A DNA stretch of 64,000 nucleotides from Flavobacteriia bacterium (GTDB taxonomy: Bacteria; Bacteroidota; Bacteroidia; Flavobacteriales; Weeksellaceae). The translations under genes were made by a program, and so were the position numbers. The DNA is taken from NCBI GenBank assembly GCA_015999765.1, contig JAECQR010000001.1, positions 434,001 through 498,000 of the forward strand, read 5' to 3'. Below the pieces are notes generated by a model, which saw nothing but the letters and a program-made list of their open reading frames with translations, did no database searches and was not told where the DNA came from. Below, piece by piece: positions 34,367 to 42,891 of the stretch; the stretch's first letter is position 1, and every line of letters begins with the position of its first letter.

Positions 34367-36031
34367 TTACTTCAGAAATTCAAAATACTGTTTCAGAACC
34401 GCTGAATTTTCAATCGCCGACGTATCAACCTCCAAAATTTTTGCTTTTTCATCAGGTTTAAAGAAATTATCCAGAACGCGCGAAAGCGTGTCTTCTTCAT
34501 CCACTTTCGTGTATGCAAAACCGAAATGCTTTGCCAGATATTCCGCGTTTTTGTGATGTTGCGTCAGGATAAATTCATCCAGGGCATTGGTAGAATCCGG
34601 TCCCGGAATGATTTTGAAAATATCGCCGCCGCCATTATTGAAGACAATAATTCGGGTGTAAGGCGGTATATAATTGTTCCATAAACCATTGATGTCGTAA
34701 AAGAAACTCACATCGCCCGTCACCAATACAGTCTGTTCTTTCGCCTTCATCGCAAATCCCATCGCGGTAGAAGTACAGCCGTCGATACCGCTCGTACCAC
34801 GGTTGCAGTGTATGCTGTTGGTTTTGAACTCGAAAAGCTGTGCATACCGTATTGCGGAAGAATTACTGAAATGAAGGTTGACGGTTTCCGGAAGTTTATC
34901 AGCAAGAATTTCAAAAAACTTAAAATCCGAAAAAGAAGTTTTAAGGCAGTATTCCTCATGTTTCAGATCTCTCTTGTCACGCAGAACATCCCAAAGATTA
35001 AAGTAGGGCTGTGGTTCCAGCGTAATGAATTTCATTAATTGAGAAAAGAAGATTTCAGGTTTTGTTTCAATTTTTTCTGTCAGCGCAAAGAAAGTGTCCG
35101 GCTGCCAGACTTCATGAATATGCCAGTGGTTTTTTGGCTTTGCTTTTCTCAGAAACTGCTTGATTTTCTTGGAAACCACATTCTGACCAATCGTAATCAG
35201 TAAATCAGGTGCGTAGGTTTTGAAATCCTCTTCAGAAAAATTGAAGATATACCGGTCGATATGATTAAAAAACTTCGGGTGTTTTACATTAGAATTGACT
35301 TCCGTTAACACCACAACACTGTGGTTTTTTACCAACTGGGTGAGCTGCATCTCCAGTTCTTCGCTGTAATCACGTGTGCCGACCAGAATCATGATTCTTT
35401 TGGAAAGATTCCAGTCTGCGGCAAGATTTGCAGGAAGTTCATATGCTTTTTTCTGAAATGTCTTTTCAACCGGCGGAAACGCAGGAAGTTCTGAAACCAG
35501 ATGATAAAGCGGTTCAGCCAGCGGAATATTGATATGGACCGGGCCCTGTTTCTCAATACAGAGTTCAATGGCTTTTTTTATTAAACTGAAGTTTTCGTCT
35601 TCTGCATTCTCTTTATCATCTTCAAGAAGCTGAAAATCACCGTATGAATGCTGCTGGAAAAGTTCTTTCTGACGAATGGTCTGCCCATCAAAAATATCCA
35701 CAAAATCCGTAGGGCGGTCTGCGGTAAGCACAAGAAGCGGAATGTTCTGGTAAAAGGCTTCGGTAATAGCGGGATAGTAGTTTGCCGACGCAGAGCCGCT
35801 GGTACAGGTTAATGCGACAGGTTTTTTCTCGCTTTTCGCCATGCCTAAGCCTACAAATCCTGCGCTCCTCTCATCCACAATACTGTAACAGTTCAGTTCA
35901 TCCGTTTCAGAGAAATGAATGGCAAGCGGTGCATTTCTGGATCCGGGTGAAATTACAACGTTGAAGATTCCGTATTCTTTTAAAAGGTGTGCTAAAATCT
36001 GTATGCTTCTTTTCGAAGAGAACTGTTTCAT
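34367..36031 (-). CDS. menD: SEPHCHC synthase (menaquinone biosynthesis)
   Basis: This 554-residue thiamine-diphosphate enzyme joins 2-oxoglutarate and isochorismate in menaquinone synthesis. It has the N-terminal pyrimidine-binding domain with VISPGSRNAPLA and VDERSAGFVGLG, the TCTSGSASANYYPA block, and the C-terminal ThDP motif GDVSFFYDINGLWNN. RGTSGIDGCTST is a MenD-specific stretch. Length is typical. It is monocistronic, with a clear -7 element immediately upstream. Confidence 0.95.
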   Translation of the reverse strand: MKQFSSKRSIQILAHLLKEYGIFNVVISPGSRNAPLAIHFSETDELNCYSIVDERSAGFVGLGMAKSEKKPVALTCTSGSASANYYPAITEAFYQNIPLLVLTADRPTDFVDIFDGQTIRQKELFQQHSYGDFQLLEDDKENAEDENFSLIKKAIELCIEKQGPVHINIPLAEPLYHLVSELPAFPPVEKTFQKKAYELPANLAADWNLSKRIMILVGTRDYSEELEMQLTQLVKNHSVVVLTEVNSNVKHPKFFNHIDRYIFNFSEEDFKTYAPDLLITIGQNVVSKKIKQFLRKAKPKNHWHIHEVWQPDTFFALTEKIETKPEIFFSQLMKFITLEPQPYFNLWDVLRDKRDLKHEEYCLKTSFSDFKFFEILADKLPETVNLHFSNSSAIRYAQLFEFKTNSIHCNRGTSGIDGCTSTAMGFAMKAKEQTVLVTGDVSFFYDINGLWNNYIPPYTRIIVFNNGGGDIFKIIPGPDSTNALDEFILTQHHKNAEYLAKHFGFAYTKVDEEDTLSRVLDNFFKPDEKAKILEVDTSAIENSAVLKQYFEFLK

Positions 36032-36050
36032 GGGAAAATTTGGATAAACG

Positions 36051-36058
36051 CAAATTTA
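36051..36058 (-). promoter_or_regulatory. -7 promoter element of menD (TAAATTTG)
   Basis: It is an exact TAnnTTTG on the minus strand, predicting a leader of about 13 nt to the menD ATG at 36031. The -33 region is AT-rich without a clear TTTG. Confidence 0.5.
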
Positions 36059-36121
36059 CTCATAATTAAAATTCTAATCTAAAAAATCTTATTTTAGCAA
36101 CACAATTTTTAATCCAATAAA

Positions 36122-37069
36122 ATGAAACTAGTTCCAAGTGTGGATTTGCGTGATTTCCTTTCGGGTGACCCGGAACGCAAACAAAAATTTGTAAATGAAA
36201 TCGGAAAAGCATACGAAGAAATCGGCTTTGTCGCCTTGAAAGGTCACTTTCTCGACGATAATCTGGTGAACGAACTGTACGGTGAGGTGAAGAATTTCTT
36301 CGACCTGCCGGTAGAAACCAAACAGAAGTACGAAATCCCGGGCATTGGAGGCCAGCGCGGTTATGTGGGTTTTGGGAAAGAGACAGCCAAAGGTTTCAAG
36401 AAAGGAGATTTAAAAGAATTCTGGCATTTCGGTCAGTATCTTGAAGACGGCTCTAAATATTCCTCCGTTTATCCGGATAACGTGGAAGTATCTGAAGTTC
36501 CTAAATTTAATGAGGTTGGTAAAGAAGCTTATAAAATGCTGGAGAAAACCGGCGTTTATGTGTTAAGAGCTTTGGCGCTGCACCTGGGTTTAGACGAATT
36601 TTACTTTGATAAATTCGTGAACGAAGGAAATTCGATTTTAAGACCGATTCACTATCCGCCGATAACAGAAGAGCCCGACAATGCAGTTCGTGCAGCGGCA
36701 CATGGCGACATCAACCTCATTACGCTTTTAATGGGCGCGCAGGGCAAAGGTCTTCAGGTCATGAACCACAATGGCGAATGGATCGACGCGATCGCTGAGC
36801 CGGATGAACTGATGATCAATGTTGGCGATATGTTATCCCGTCACACGAATAACAAACTGAAATCTACCATTCACCAGGTTGTAAATCCGCCGCGTGAATT
36901 GTGGGGAACGTCAAGATATTCCATTCCTTTCTTCATGCACCCGGTAAGCGAAATGCCGCTGAATGCTTTGGAAGGAACTTTTGACGAAAACAATCCGAAA
37001 TTGTATCCGGACACTACAGCCGGAGAATTTCTTCACGAGAGACTCGTGGAACTTGGATTGATCAAGTAA
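36122..37069 (+). CDS. Isopenicillin N synthase-like 2-oxoglutarate/Fe(II) oxygenase
   Basis: This 315-residue protein has an N-terminal DIOX_N region (KLVPSVDLRDFLSG...IGFVALKGH) followed by the double-stranded beta-helix domain. The iron triad is HGD in AAAHGDINLITLL plus the distal histidine in STIHQVVNPP; the RYSIPFF arginine would hold 2-oxoglutarate. Similar proteins in Bacteroidota have no known substrate. It is divergent from menD and followed by a strong terminator. Confidence 0.88.
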   Translation: MKLVPSVDLRDFLSGDPERKQKFVNEIGKAYEEIGFVALKGHFLDDNLVNELYGEVKNFFDLPVETKQKYEIPGIGGQRGYVGFGKETAKGFKKGDLKEFWHFGQYLEDGSKYSSVYPDNVEVSEVPKFNEVGKEAYKMLEKTGVYVLRALALHLGLDEFYFDKFVNEGNSILRPIHYPPITEEPDNAVRAAAHGDINLITLLMGAQGKGLQVMNHNGEWIDAIAEPDELMINVGDMLSRHTNNKLKSTIHQVVNPPRELWGTSRYSIPFFMHPVSEMPLNALEGTFDENNPKLYPDTTAGEFLHERLVELGLIK

Positions 37070-37089
37070 AATTTATTTAAATGTATATA

Positions 37090-37119
37090 GCGGACAGATT
37101 TTTTTCTGTCCGCTTTTTT
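37090..37119 (+). terminator. Terminator after the 2OG oxygenase
   Basis: GCGGACAGA (37090-37098) pairs with TCTGTCCGC (37105-37113), followed by TTTTTT. Confidence 0.9.
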
Positions 37120-37126
37120 ATTTTTG
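37119..37126 (+). promoter_or_regulatory. -7 element of ypdA (TATTTTTG)
   Basis: It matches TAnnTTTG, with a leader of about 22 nt to ATG 37155. A second match, TAATTTTG at 37143-37150, would give an almost leaderless message and is less likely. Confidence 0.45.
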
Positions 37127-37154
37127 GTGCAATTTTGATTCGTAATTTTGTAAG

Positions 37155-38117
37155 ATGGAAGTTTTAGATGTACTGATTATCGGCGCGGGACCCATCGGTT
37201 TGAACTGTGCTTTGGAAGCCGAAAACAACGGTTTAAATTATCTAATCATTGAAAAAGGCACCATCGTCAATTCACTCTATCATTACCCGTTGTACATGCG
37301 TTTTTTTTCGACAGCAGAGAAACTGGAAATCGCTGAAATTCCTTTCATCACAACATCGTCAAAACCCGGAAGACAGGATGCGCTGGAATATTATCAGGGA
37401 ATTGCGCGCCGGCGTGGTCTGAAAATCAATCTTTACGAGAAAGTTGTAAAGCTTTCAAAAAATGAAATATTCGAGGTTGGAACATCGAAAGGAAATTATC
37501 TCGCTAAAAATGTCATCATCGCAACCGGATTTTACGATATTCCGAATCTGCTGAAGATTCCCGGCGAAAATTTACCTAAAGTAAAACATTATTATACCGA
37601 ACCCTATCCTTACGCACGGCAGAAAGTGGTGGTAATTGGCGCGAGCAATTCCGCGGTGGATGCTGCTTTGGAAACCTACAGAAAAGGAGCGGAGGTCACC
37701 ATGATCATCAAAGGTTCGGAGATTTCGAAATCCGTAAAATACTGGGTGAAACCGGATATTGAAAACCGCATTGCTGAAGGAAGCATTAAGGCGTATTTCA
37801 GTGCTGAAATGATGGAGATTAAAGAGAACACCGTTGTTTTTAAAGATGAATTCGGAAAGGTTCACAACATTGAAAACGATTTCGTGCTGGCCATGACAGG
37901 CTATCTTCCGGATTTTGAATTCCTGCAAAACTCCGGGATCGACTTGAAAGGCGACAGTCTCGTTCCTGCCTACAATCCAGAAACCATGGAAACGAACGTT
38001 GCCAACCTTTATTTGGCCGGCGTTGTTTGTGGCGGCAAAGACACGCATCTCTGGTTCATCGAAAACTCCAGAATTCATGCGGAAATAATTCTGAACCATA
38101 TTTCTAAGAGTAATTAA
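37155..38117 (+). CDS. ypdA: YpdA-family FAD-dependent disulfide reductase (bacillithiol-type)
   Basis: This 320-residue flavoprotein has an N-terminal FAD Rossmann motif (IIGAGPIGLN), an NADPH-binding motif (VVIGASNSAVDAALE) and the YpdA-specific early segment YHYPLYMRFFSTAEKLEI. The C-terminal FAD block is ANLYLAGVVCGG. The family reduces bacillithiol disulfide, and so sits in thiol redox control. No active-site CxxC is present, as expected for YpdA. Its own promoter is seen upstream. Confidence 0.88.
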   Translation: MEVLDVLIIGAGPIGLNCALEAENNGLNYLIIEKGTIVNSLYHYPLYMRFFSTAEKLEIAEIPFITTSSKPGRQDALEYYQGIARRRGLKINLYEKVVKLSKNEIFEVGTSKGNYLAKNVIIATGFYDIPNLLKIPGENLPKVKHYYTEPYPYARQKVVVIGASNSAVDAALETYRKGAEVTMIIKGSEISKSVKYWVKPDIENRIAEGSIKAYFSAEMMEIKENTVVFKDEFGKVHNIENDFVLAMTGYLPDFEFLQNSGIDLKGDSLVPAYNPETMETNVANLYLAGVVCGGKDTHLWFIENSRIHAEIILNHISKSN

Positions 38118-38472
38118 TAGTTTCAGTTTATTTTCGTATTTTTATAACACGCTATAAAACAGTGTATTAAACTAAACGTTGTCTTGTTGCAAATGCATTT
38201 TTCAGCCTGTTAATTCTCTCTAAACCCTTTCCTGAAAACATTTGTAGAAGGTTGAGCCGTAGTTGAGCCGTACCAAACTAAGGTGTTCCTGTAGTTTATT
38301 TCATGTCTTAGCCTGCTTTAGGGAATCTTAATCCTTAATGCCAAATATCATGAATTTACTTTTTAAAAATAACAGGAACCAATTTAAATCTTTTGTAACT
38401 TTAACTACCTAAAAATCAAATGCAGGTCATTTCCTTTTTAGCATTTCCATAAAATAATTAAAACTATATATT
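38118..38472. other. 355-bp gap before the EF-G paralogue
   Basis: No ORF is convincing here. The stretch includes an 11-bp tandem repeat (38251-38272) and several poor matches to TAnnTTTG, such as TAACTTTA just before 38403. The length suggests a long 5' leader or regulatory region for the EF-G-like gene downstream. Confidence 0.4.
38251..38272. repeat. 11-bp tandem duplication (GTTGAGCCGTA x2)
   Basis: Two identical copies of GTTGAGCCGTA lie back to back at 38251-38261 and 38262-38272, within the long upstream region of the EF-G-like gene. They could be a binding-site pair or a slippage duplication. Confidence 0.75.
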
Positions 38473-40593
38473 ATGAGTGCTAATACCAAAGATTTACGAA
38501 ACGTGGTTTTACTCGGTCATTCCGACAGTGGCAAAACCACGCTTATAGAAACCATGCTTTACGAAGGCGGAGCGATTAAGCGCCGTGGATCAGTCGAAGG
38601 ACAGAACACGGTGAGCGACCATACAGACCTCGAGCACGAAAAAGGGAAAACCATTTTCTCGCACCAGATGTTCGTAAACTGGAAAAACAACAAAATTAAC
38701 ATTATCGATACCCCAGGATTTGACGATTTCGTTGGCGAGGTCGTTTCTTCATTAAAGGTAGCCGATACCGCCGTTATCGTTCTTAATGCTGCCAATGGTG
38801 TGGAAGTGGGGACAGAACTGGTTTGGGAATATGTTGAAAAATACCAGACTCCTGCAATCTTTGTCATCAACCAGCTCGATCACCCAAAAGCTGATTTCGA
38901 AAAGACCGTGGAACAGGCCCAAGAACGTTTTGGTTCTAAGTTGGTTCCCATTCAGTATCCGTATAATTCAGGAGCCAGTTTCAATGCGATTATCGATGCT
39001 TTAAGAATGGTAATGTATGAATTCCCTGCAAACGGAGGGAAACCTGAAAAGAAGCCGATTCCCGAAAGCGAAATGGCAAGAGCCAACGAGATGCACAACG
39101 CATTGGTAGAAATCGCAGCCGAAAACGAAGAAGGTTTAATGGAAAAATACTTCGAAGAAGGCAATCTTTCTGAAGAAGAACTTGCCAAAGGCATTACCAT
39201 CGCATTGGCAAAACAGCAGTTCTTCCCAATATTCGTAACCAGCGGACTGAAAGACATGGGAAGCGGTCGTTTGATGGGATTCATCGATGACATTGCCCCT
39301 TCACCTGCAGAACGTCCTGCCAGAAAACTGGAAGACGGCTCAGAAATTAACTACGACCCTAACGATAAAACGACCATCTTTATCTACAAAACACTTTCCG
39401 AGCCTCAGGTAGGGATGGTTTCCTATTTTAAAGTTTTGAGTGGTAAACTGAAACCCGGTGATGAACTTGTAAATGCCAATAACGGCGAGACTGAAAGAAT
39501 TTCTCAGCTCTTTGTAGCAGAAGGAAAAGAAAGAATTCCGGTAAATGAACTGGTTGCAGGTGATTTAGGGGTTACGGTAAAACTGAAATACGGTCACTCC
39601 AACAATACTTTAAATACAAAAGGTTTAGATAGAAAAGTAAGACCGATGGAATTTCCTGAAAGCCGCATCAGAAAAGCAGTTTCTACAGATTCAACCGCGG
39701 ATATGGAAAAACTCGTCACCGCTCTGCATAAAATTGAGGAAGAAGATCCTACCCTGAAAGTGGAACAGTCCGCAGAACTGAAACAGACGATTCTTCATGG
39801 TCAGGGCCAGCTGCATCTGGATTTGGTGAAACAGAGACTGCAGAAAGAATTTGGTGTCAATATGAATTTCGGGAATCCTAAAATTCCTTACCGTGAAACC
39901 ATCACCGGAAACGCCGATGCCGATTACCGTCACAAAAAACAATCCGGCGGCTCCGGTCAGTTTGGGGAAATCCACATGCGAGTAGAGAATTTCTATGACG
40001 ATATGCCTGAGCCAACGGGAGTCAACATCCGCCAGAAAGACATTGAAGATTTGCCATGGGGCGGAAAATTCGCCTTCTATTGGTGCATCGTCGGTGGTGC
40101 TATCGATAACCGTTACATCGGCGCCATTAAGAAAGGGATTATGCAGCAGATGAAGGAAGGGCCGCTTACCGGCTCGCATTGCCAGAATATCCGTGTAATT
40201 GTTTACGACGGTAAGATGCACAGTGTGGATTCCAATGATATTTCCTTCCAGCTCGCGGCTTCAGGCGCGTTCCGCGAAGGATTCCATAATGCAAAACCAC
40301 AGTTGCTGGAACCTATATATTCAGTGGAGATCCTATGTCCGGACGAAGATACCGGCGACGTAATGGGCGATTTACAAACGCGACGCGCCATGATCTCCGG
40401 AATGGATTCCGAAGGGCATTACCAGAAAATTCTGGCTGAGGTTCCTTTGGCTGAACTCCACGATTACGGCTCCACGTTGCGCTCGATTACGGGAGGTAAA
40501 GCAAAATTCACAATGAAATTCTCAGAATATCAGCTCGTTCCATCGAATGTACAGCAGGAACTGGTGAAAAAGCATTCGGTAGAATTGGTTTAA
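38473..40593 (+). CDS. Elongation factor G-like paralogue (EF-G2 type)
   Basis: This 706-residue protein has the five EF-G domains in order. The GTPase elements are altered: the P-loop is GHSDSGKTTL, switch I reads EHEKGKTI, switch II reads DTPGFDDF instead of DTPGHVDF (catalytic histidine replaced by phenylalanine), and G4 reads NQLD instead of NKxD. Domain IV (PYRETITGNADADYRHKKQSGGSGQFG) and domain V are conserved. Such EF-G2 proteins are known from Bacteroides and actinobacteria and can be GTP-hydrolysis-defective, acting under starvation or stress. This is unlikely to be the main translational EF-G, which should be encoded elsewhere. Confidence 0.88.
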   Translation: MSANTKDLRNVVLLGHSDSGKTTLIETMLYEGGAIKRRGSVEGQNTVSDHTDLEHEKGKTIFSHQMFVNWKNNKINIIDTPGFDDFVGEVVSSLKVADTAVIVLNAANGVEVGTELVWEYVEKYQTPAIFVINQLDHPKADFEKTVEQAQERFGSKLVPIQYPYNSGASFNAIIDALRMVMYEFPANGGKPEKKPIPESEMARANEMHNALVEIAAENEEGLMEKYFEEGNLSEEELAKGITIALAKQQFFPIFVTSGLKDMGSGRLMGFIDDIAPSPAERPARKLEDGSEINYDPNDKTTIFIYKTLSEPQVGMVSYFKVLSGKLKPGDELVNANNGETERISQLFVAEGKERIPVNELVAGDLGVTVKLKYGHSNNTLNTKGLDRKVRPMEFPESRIRKAVSTDSTADMEKLVTALHKIEEEDPTLKVEQSAELKQTILHGQGQLHLDLVKQRLQKEFGVNMNFGNPKIPYRETITGNADADYRHKKQSGGSGQFGEIHMRVENFYDDMPEPTGVNIRQKDIEDLPWGGKFAFYWCIVGGAIDNRYIGAIKKGIMQQMKEGPLTGSHCQNIRVIVYDGKMHSVDSNDISFQLAASGAFREGFHNAKPQLLEPIYSVEILCPDEDTGDVMGDLQTRRAMISGMDSEGHYQKILAEVPLAELHDYGSTLRSITGGKAKFTMKFSEYQLVPSNVQQELVKKHSVELV

Positions 40594-40618
40594 AACCTTT
40601 AAATTAGAAATCACTTTA

Positions 40619-40648
40619 AACTCAATCAATATGTTGGTTGAGTTTTTT
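40619..40648 (+). terminator. Terminator after the EF-G-like gene
   Basis: AACTCAATCAA pairs imperfectly with TTGGTTGAGTT around a TATG loop, followed by TTTTTCC. Confidence 0.7.
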
Positions 40649-40688
40649 CCATGCTTAAACTCATAAAATAAAATAGTAAATTTAAATA

Positions 40689-40702
40689 AGACTAATTTGT
40701 CT
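40689..40702. promoter_or_regulatory. Rrf2 operator candidate O1 (AGACTAATTTGTCT)
   Basis: This is a 14-bp near-perfect palindrome of the form AGAC-W-AATT-W-GTCT, upstream of the Rrf2 gene. It contains the -33 TTTG of that gene's promoter (40696-40699), so a bound repressor would block polymerase. The same sequence in inverse orientation recurs at 41200-41213. Confidence 0.75.
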
Positions 40703-40727
40703 GAATTAAAAATAATATTTAAATTTG
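40696..40727 (+). promoter_or_regulatory. Promoter of the Rrf2 gene (TTTG-N20-TAAATTTG)
   Basis: TTTG at 40696-40699 and TAAATTTG at 40720-40727 are 20 bp apart, an ideal Bacteroidota promoter. A start near 40734 leaves about 11 nt of leader to ATG 40745. Confidence 0.75.
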
Positions 40728-40744
40728 TCACAGAATTACACAGT

Positions 40745-41179
40745 ATGCTTTCGAAAACATGTGAATATGCGTTAAGAGCAATGATCTATATCGCCCAGCA
40801 ATCAAAAGACGGACATATGGTGAATATTAAAGAAATTTCCGAGAAGATCAATTCACCGGAGCTTTTTATCGCCAAAATACTGCAGAGTCTCAGCAAAAAA
40901 GGCTACCTGCAAAGTTCAAAAGGCCGATACGGCGGATTCTGTATTTCCGATAAGGAAGCGGAATTTTCATTGGCAGATATTGTGGAAGCGATTGATGGCA
41001 GTAAAATGTTTCATGGATGTGGATTGGGACTTGAATTCTGTTCAGCAACAAATCCCTGTCCGATTCATAACCAGTACAAAGAAGCCCGCGACAAACTGTA
41101 TTCGATTTATGGCGAAGTGACGCTGAGCAGTTTCCGAAACGGAAATGAAGCCGATATACTTCAGCTGAAAAGAAGGTAA
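40745..41179 (+). CDS. Rrf2-family (NsrR/IscR-like) Fe-S transcription regulator
   Basis: The protein has 144 residues from ATG 40745 (MLSKTCEYALRAM). It has a winged helix-turn-helix (about 1-75) with the Rrf2 signature ...YALRAMIYIAQ and SSKGRYGGF. The three conserved cysteines in HGCGLGLEFCSATNPCPIH would hold an Fe-S cluster that senses nitric oxide, oxygen or iron. Matching palindromes lie just before and just after the gene, so it probably represses itself and the downstream NO-repair cluster. The ATG at 40697 is rejected because it lies inside the operator and promoter. Confidence 0.88.
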   Translation: MLSKTCEYALRAMIYIAQQSKDGHMVNIKEISEKINSPELFIAKILQSLSKKGYLQSSKGRYGGFCISDKEAEFSLADIVEAIDGSKMFHGCGLGLEFCSATNPCPIHNQYKEARDKLYSIYGEVTLSSFRNGNEADILQLKRR

Positions 41180-41199
41180 AAAAATTTTAAACAATAATC

Positions 41200-41213
41200 A
41201 GACAAATTAGTCT
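41200..41213. promoter_or_regulatory. Rrf2 operator candidate O2 (AGACAAATTAGTCT)
   Basis: This is the exact reverse complement of O1, 45 bp before the DUF2249-RIC gene. No good -7 consensus is visible between it and the gene, so its relation to the start site is not resolved. The repeat of the same palindrome strongly suggests one regulator for both promoters. Confidence 0.7.
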
Positions 41214-41257
41214 TAATTAAAAAACAATAAATCAACCCTAAACCTAATTTAAATAAC

Positions 41258-42382
41258 ATGGCAACACTCCAAACACTGAATGTAACCCTTTTAGAACCCA
41301 GACTAAAGCATCCCACAGTTTTTCAATATTTCGATGCGTTGGCGGCTGGTGAAAACTTCGTCATCGAAAACGATCACGACCCGAAACCTCTGTATTACGA
41401 GCTTCTTGCCGAGCGTGGAAACATTTTTACCTGGGAATATCTGGAAAAAGGTCCGGAATGGTTCGTTGTTCAGATTGCAAAAAATCTAACAGAGGAAAGT
41501 CACGATATACAAACGTTAGATGTTACCCAACTTGAGCCGCGAATGAAGCATCCTACAGTTTTTAAATATTTCGATGCACTGCTAGCTGGTGAAGCTTTCG
41601 TTATTGAAAACGATCACGATCCTAAACCATTATATTATGAACTTCTTGCTGAACGCGGAAATATCTTCACCTGGGAATATCTGGAACAGGGTCCTGAATG
41701 GTATAAAGTGAAAATCGCCAAAAACCCCGATGAAAAAACGCCACAGAAAGGTTCAATTCCTGAAAAAGATGTGAGAAAAGCAGCGCTCTTAAAAGAAAAA
41801 GGGGTGACTTTCGGTTGCAGCGATTCAGGAACGAAATTCCCCGACAATAATGATTACGACGAATGGGAACTCGGCATGTTGGCCGATTATATCGTAGCGA
41901 CGCATCACCAGTACATTAAAGATAATGCTGAAAGCCTGAATGGTCTCGCCATTAAAGTATCCGAACATCATGGGGAAAATAATCCTGAACTGCACCGTGT
42001 GGCTACCAGTACGCATCATTTCCTGCAGGATCTGCTGAATCATATTACGAACGAAGAGGAAGTGCTTTTCCCTGTCATCAGACAGTTATTGAGTAAAAAA
42101 GATAATCCGTGCGAAGAATTAATTTACGACTCCGGAACGCTGGATCATCCAATCCGCATTCTTCTAAAAGAGCACGAAATCGCTGGTGAAGACCTCAATT
42201 TCTTAAGAAGAATCACCAATAATTTCGCACCCCCGAAAAACGCATGTAACTCTTTTACTTACCTTTATGAAAAACTGAAGGAGTTCGAGAGCGATCTTTA
42301 TATCCATCTACGCATTGAGAACGACTATCTGTTCCCAAGAGCATTAAAGCTAGATGAAGAGATTGCGGCGGCTCATTCATAA
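41258..42382 (+). CDS. Tandem DUF2249 fused to a RIC/YtfE-type di-iron Fe-S repair protein
   Basis: This 374-residue protein has two near-identical DUF2249 units (about 4-80 and 84-160), each with LEPRxKHPTVFxYFDAL and FVIENDHDPKPLYYELLAERGN. A RIC/ScdA-like hemerythrin domain (about 180-374) follows, with histidine-carboxylate ligands in VATHHQYI, EEEVLFP, LKEHE and RIENDYLFPRA, preceded by GVTFGC. RIC proteins donate iron to rebuild Fe-S clusters after nitrosative or oxidative damage. The two DUF2249 copies are spaced exactly 240 bp apart in DNA, showing a recent in-frame duplication. It is the first gene after operator O2. Confidence 0.9.
   Translation: MATLQTLNVTLLEPRLKHPTVFQYFDALAAGENFVIENDHDPKPLYYELLAERGNIFTWEYLEKGPEWFVVQIAKNLTEESHDIQTLDVTQLEPRMKHPTVFKYFDALLAGEAFVIENDHDPKPLYYELLAERGNIFTWEYLEQGPEWYKVKIAKNPDEKTPQKGSIPEKDVRKAALLKEKGVTFGCSDSGTKFPDNNDYDEWELGMLADYIVATHHQYIKDNAESLNGLAIKVSEHHGENNPELHRVATSTHHFLQDLLNHITNEEEVLFPVIRQLLSKKDNPCEELIYDSGTLDHPIRILLKEHEIAGEDLNFLRRITNNFAPPKNACNSFTYLYEKLKEFESDLYIHLRIENDYLFPRALKLDEEIAAAHS
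41270..41736 (+). repeat. Intragenic 240-bp direct duplication (two DUF2249 copies)
   Basis: The copy at about 41270-41496 and the copy at about 41510-41736 align without gaps at a 240-bp (80-codon) offset. Many differences fall in third codon positions, so the duplication has been kept under protein-level selection. Confidence 0.8.
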
Positions 42383-42393
42383 AAAATCCAACA

Positions 42394-42891
42394 ATGGAAA
42401 AAAAACCGATCAAACGCAACGAAAATCTGGTCCCCGTATCCCGCGAACATCACGCCACGCTGCTTTTCTGCTGGAAACTGCGCACCGGTGTAAAAGCAGA
42501 AACCGAACCCGAAAGAATGATCTGTTACACCAACTGGTTCTGGCTGCATCATTTAGAGAGCCATTTTGCGACCGAGGAAAAACTGCTTTTCATCGATACG
42601 GAGGACGAAATGGTGAAGAAAGGTCTGGCCGATCATCAGAGAATTTTAGCCAAGATCAATGAGATTAATCTGAGATCACACACCAAAACTTATCAGCTTC
42701 TGCTCGATCTGGCCACGTTAATCGATGATCATACAAGATACGAGGAGCGGCAGCTTTTCCCTTACCTTGAAGAAAAGTTTTCTGATCTGGAACTCGGGAA
42801 GATCGGTGAAACGCTGCACAGTGAAGACCACGATGCCGTGGAAGATTATGATGATGAATTCTGGGCAAAGGAAAAAAAGAATCACCTATGA
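42394..42891 (+). CDS. Hemerythrin-like cation-binding protein
   Basis: This 165-residue four-helix hemerythrin-type domain has candidate di-iron ligands in SREHHATLL, HHLESHFATEEKLLF, LADHQRIL and DDHTRYEERQLFPYLEE. It lacks a partner domain, unlike the upstream RIC protein. It could store or transfer iron or bind O2/NO. It starts 11 bp after the RIC gene and its TGA overlaps the next ATG (ATGA), so it is within the operon. Confidence 0.85.
   Translation: MEKKPIKRNENLVPVSREHHATLLFCWKLRTGVKAETEPERMICYTNWFWLHHLESHFATEEKLLFIDTEDEMVKKGLADHQRILAKINEINLRSHTKTYQLLLDLATLIDDHTRYEERQLFPYLEEKFSDLELGKIGETLHSEDHDAVEDYDDEFWAKEKKNHL

Noticed and set aside
37572-38099. 175-residue minus-strand ORF inside ypdA
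   Set aside because: It is an antisense shadow of a strongly conserved flavoprotein, with no recognisable domain.
39691-40221. 176-residue minus-strand ORF in the EF-G-like gene
   Set aside because: Antisense to conserved domains; composition follows the sense frame.
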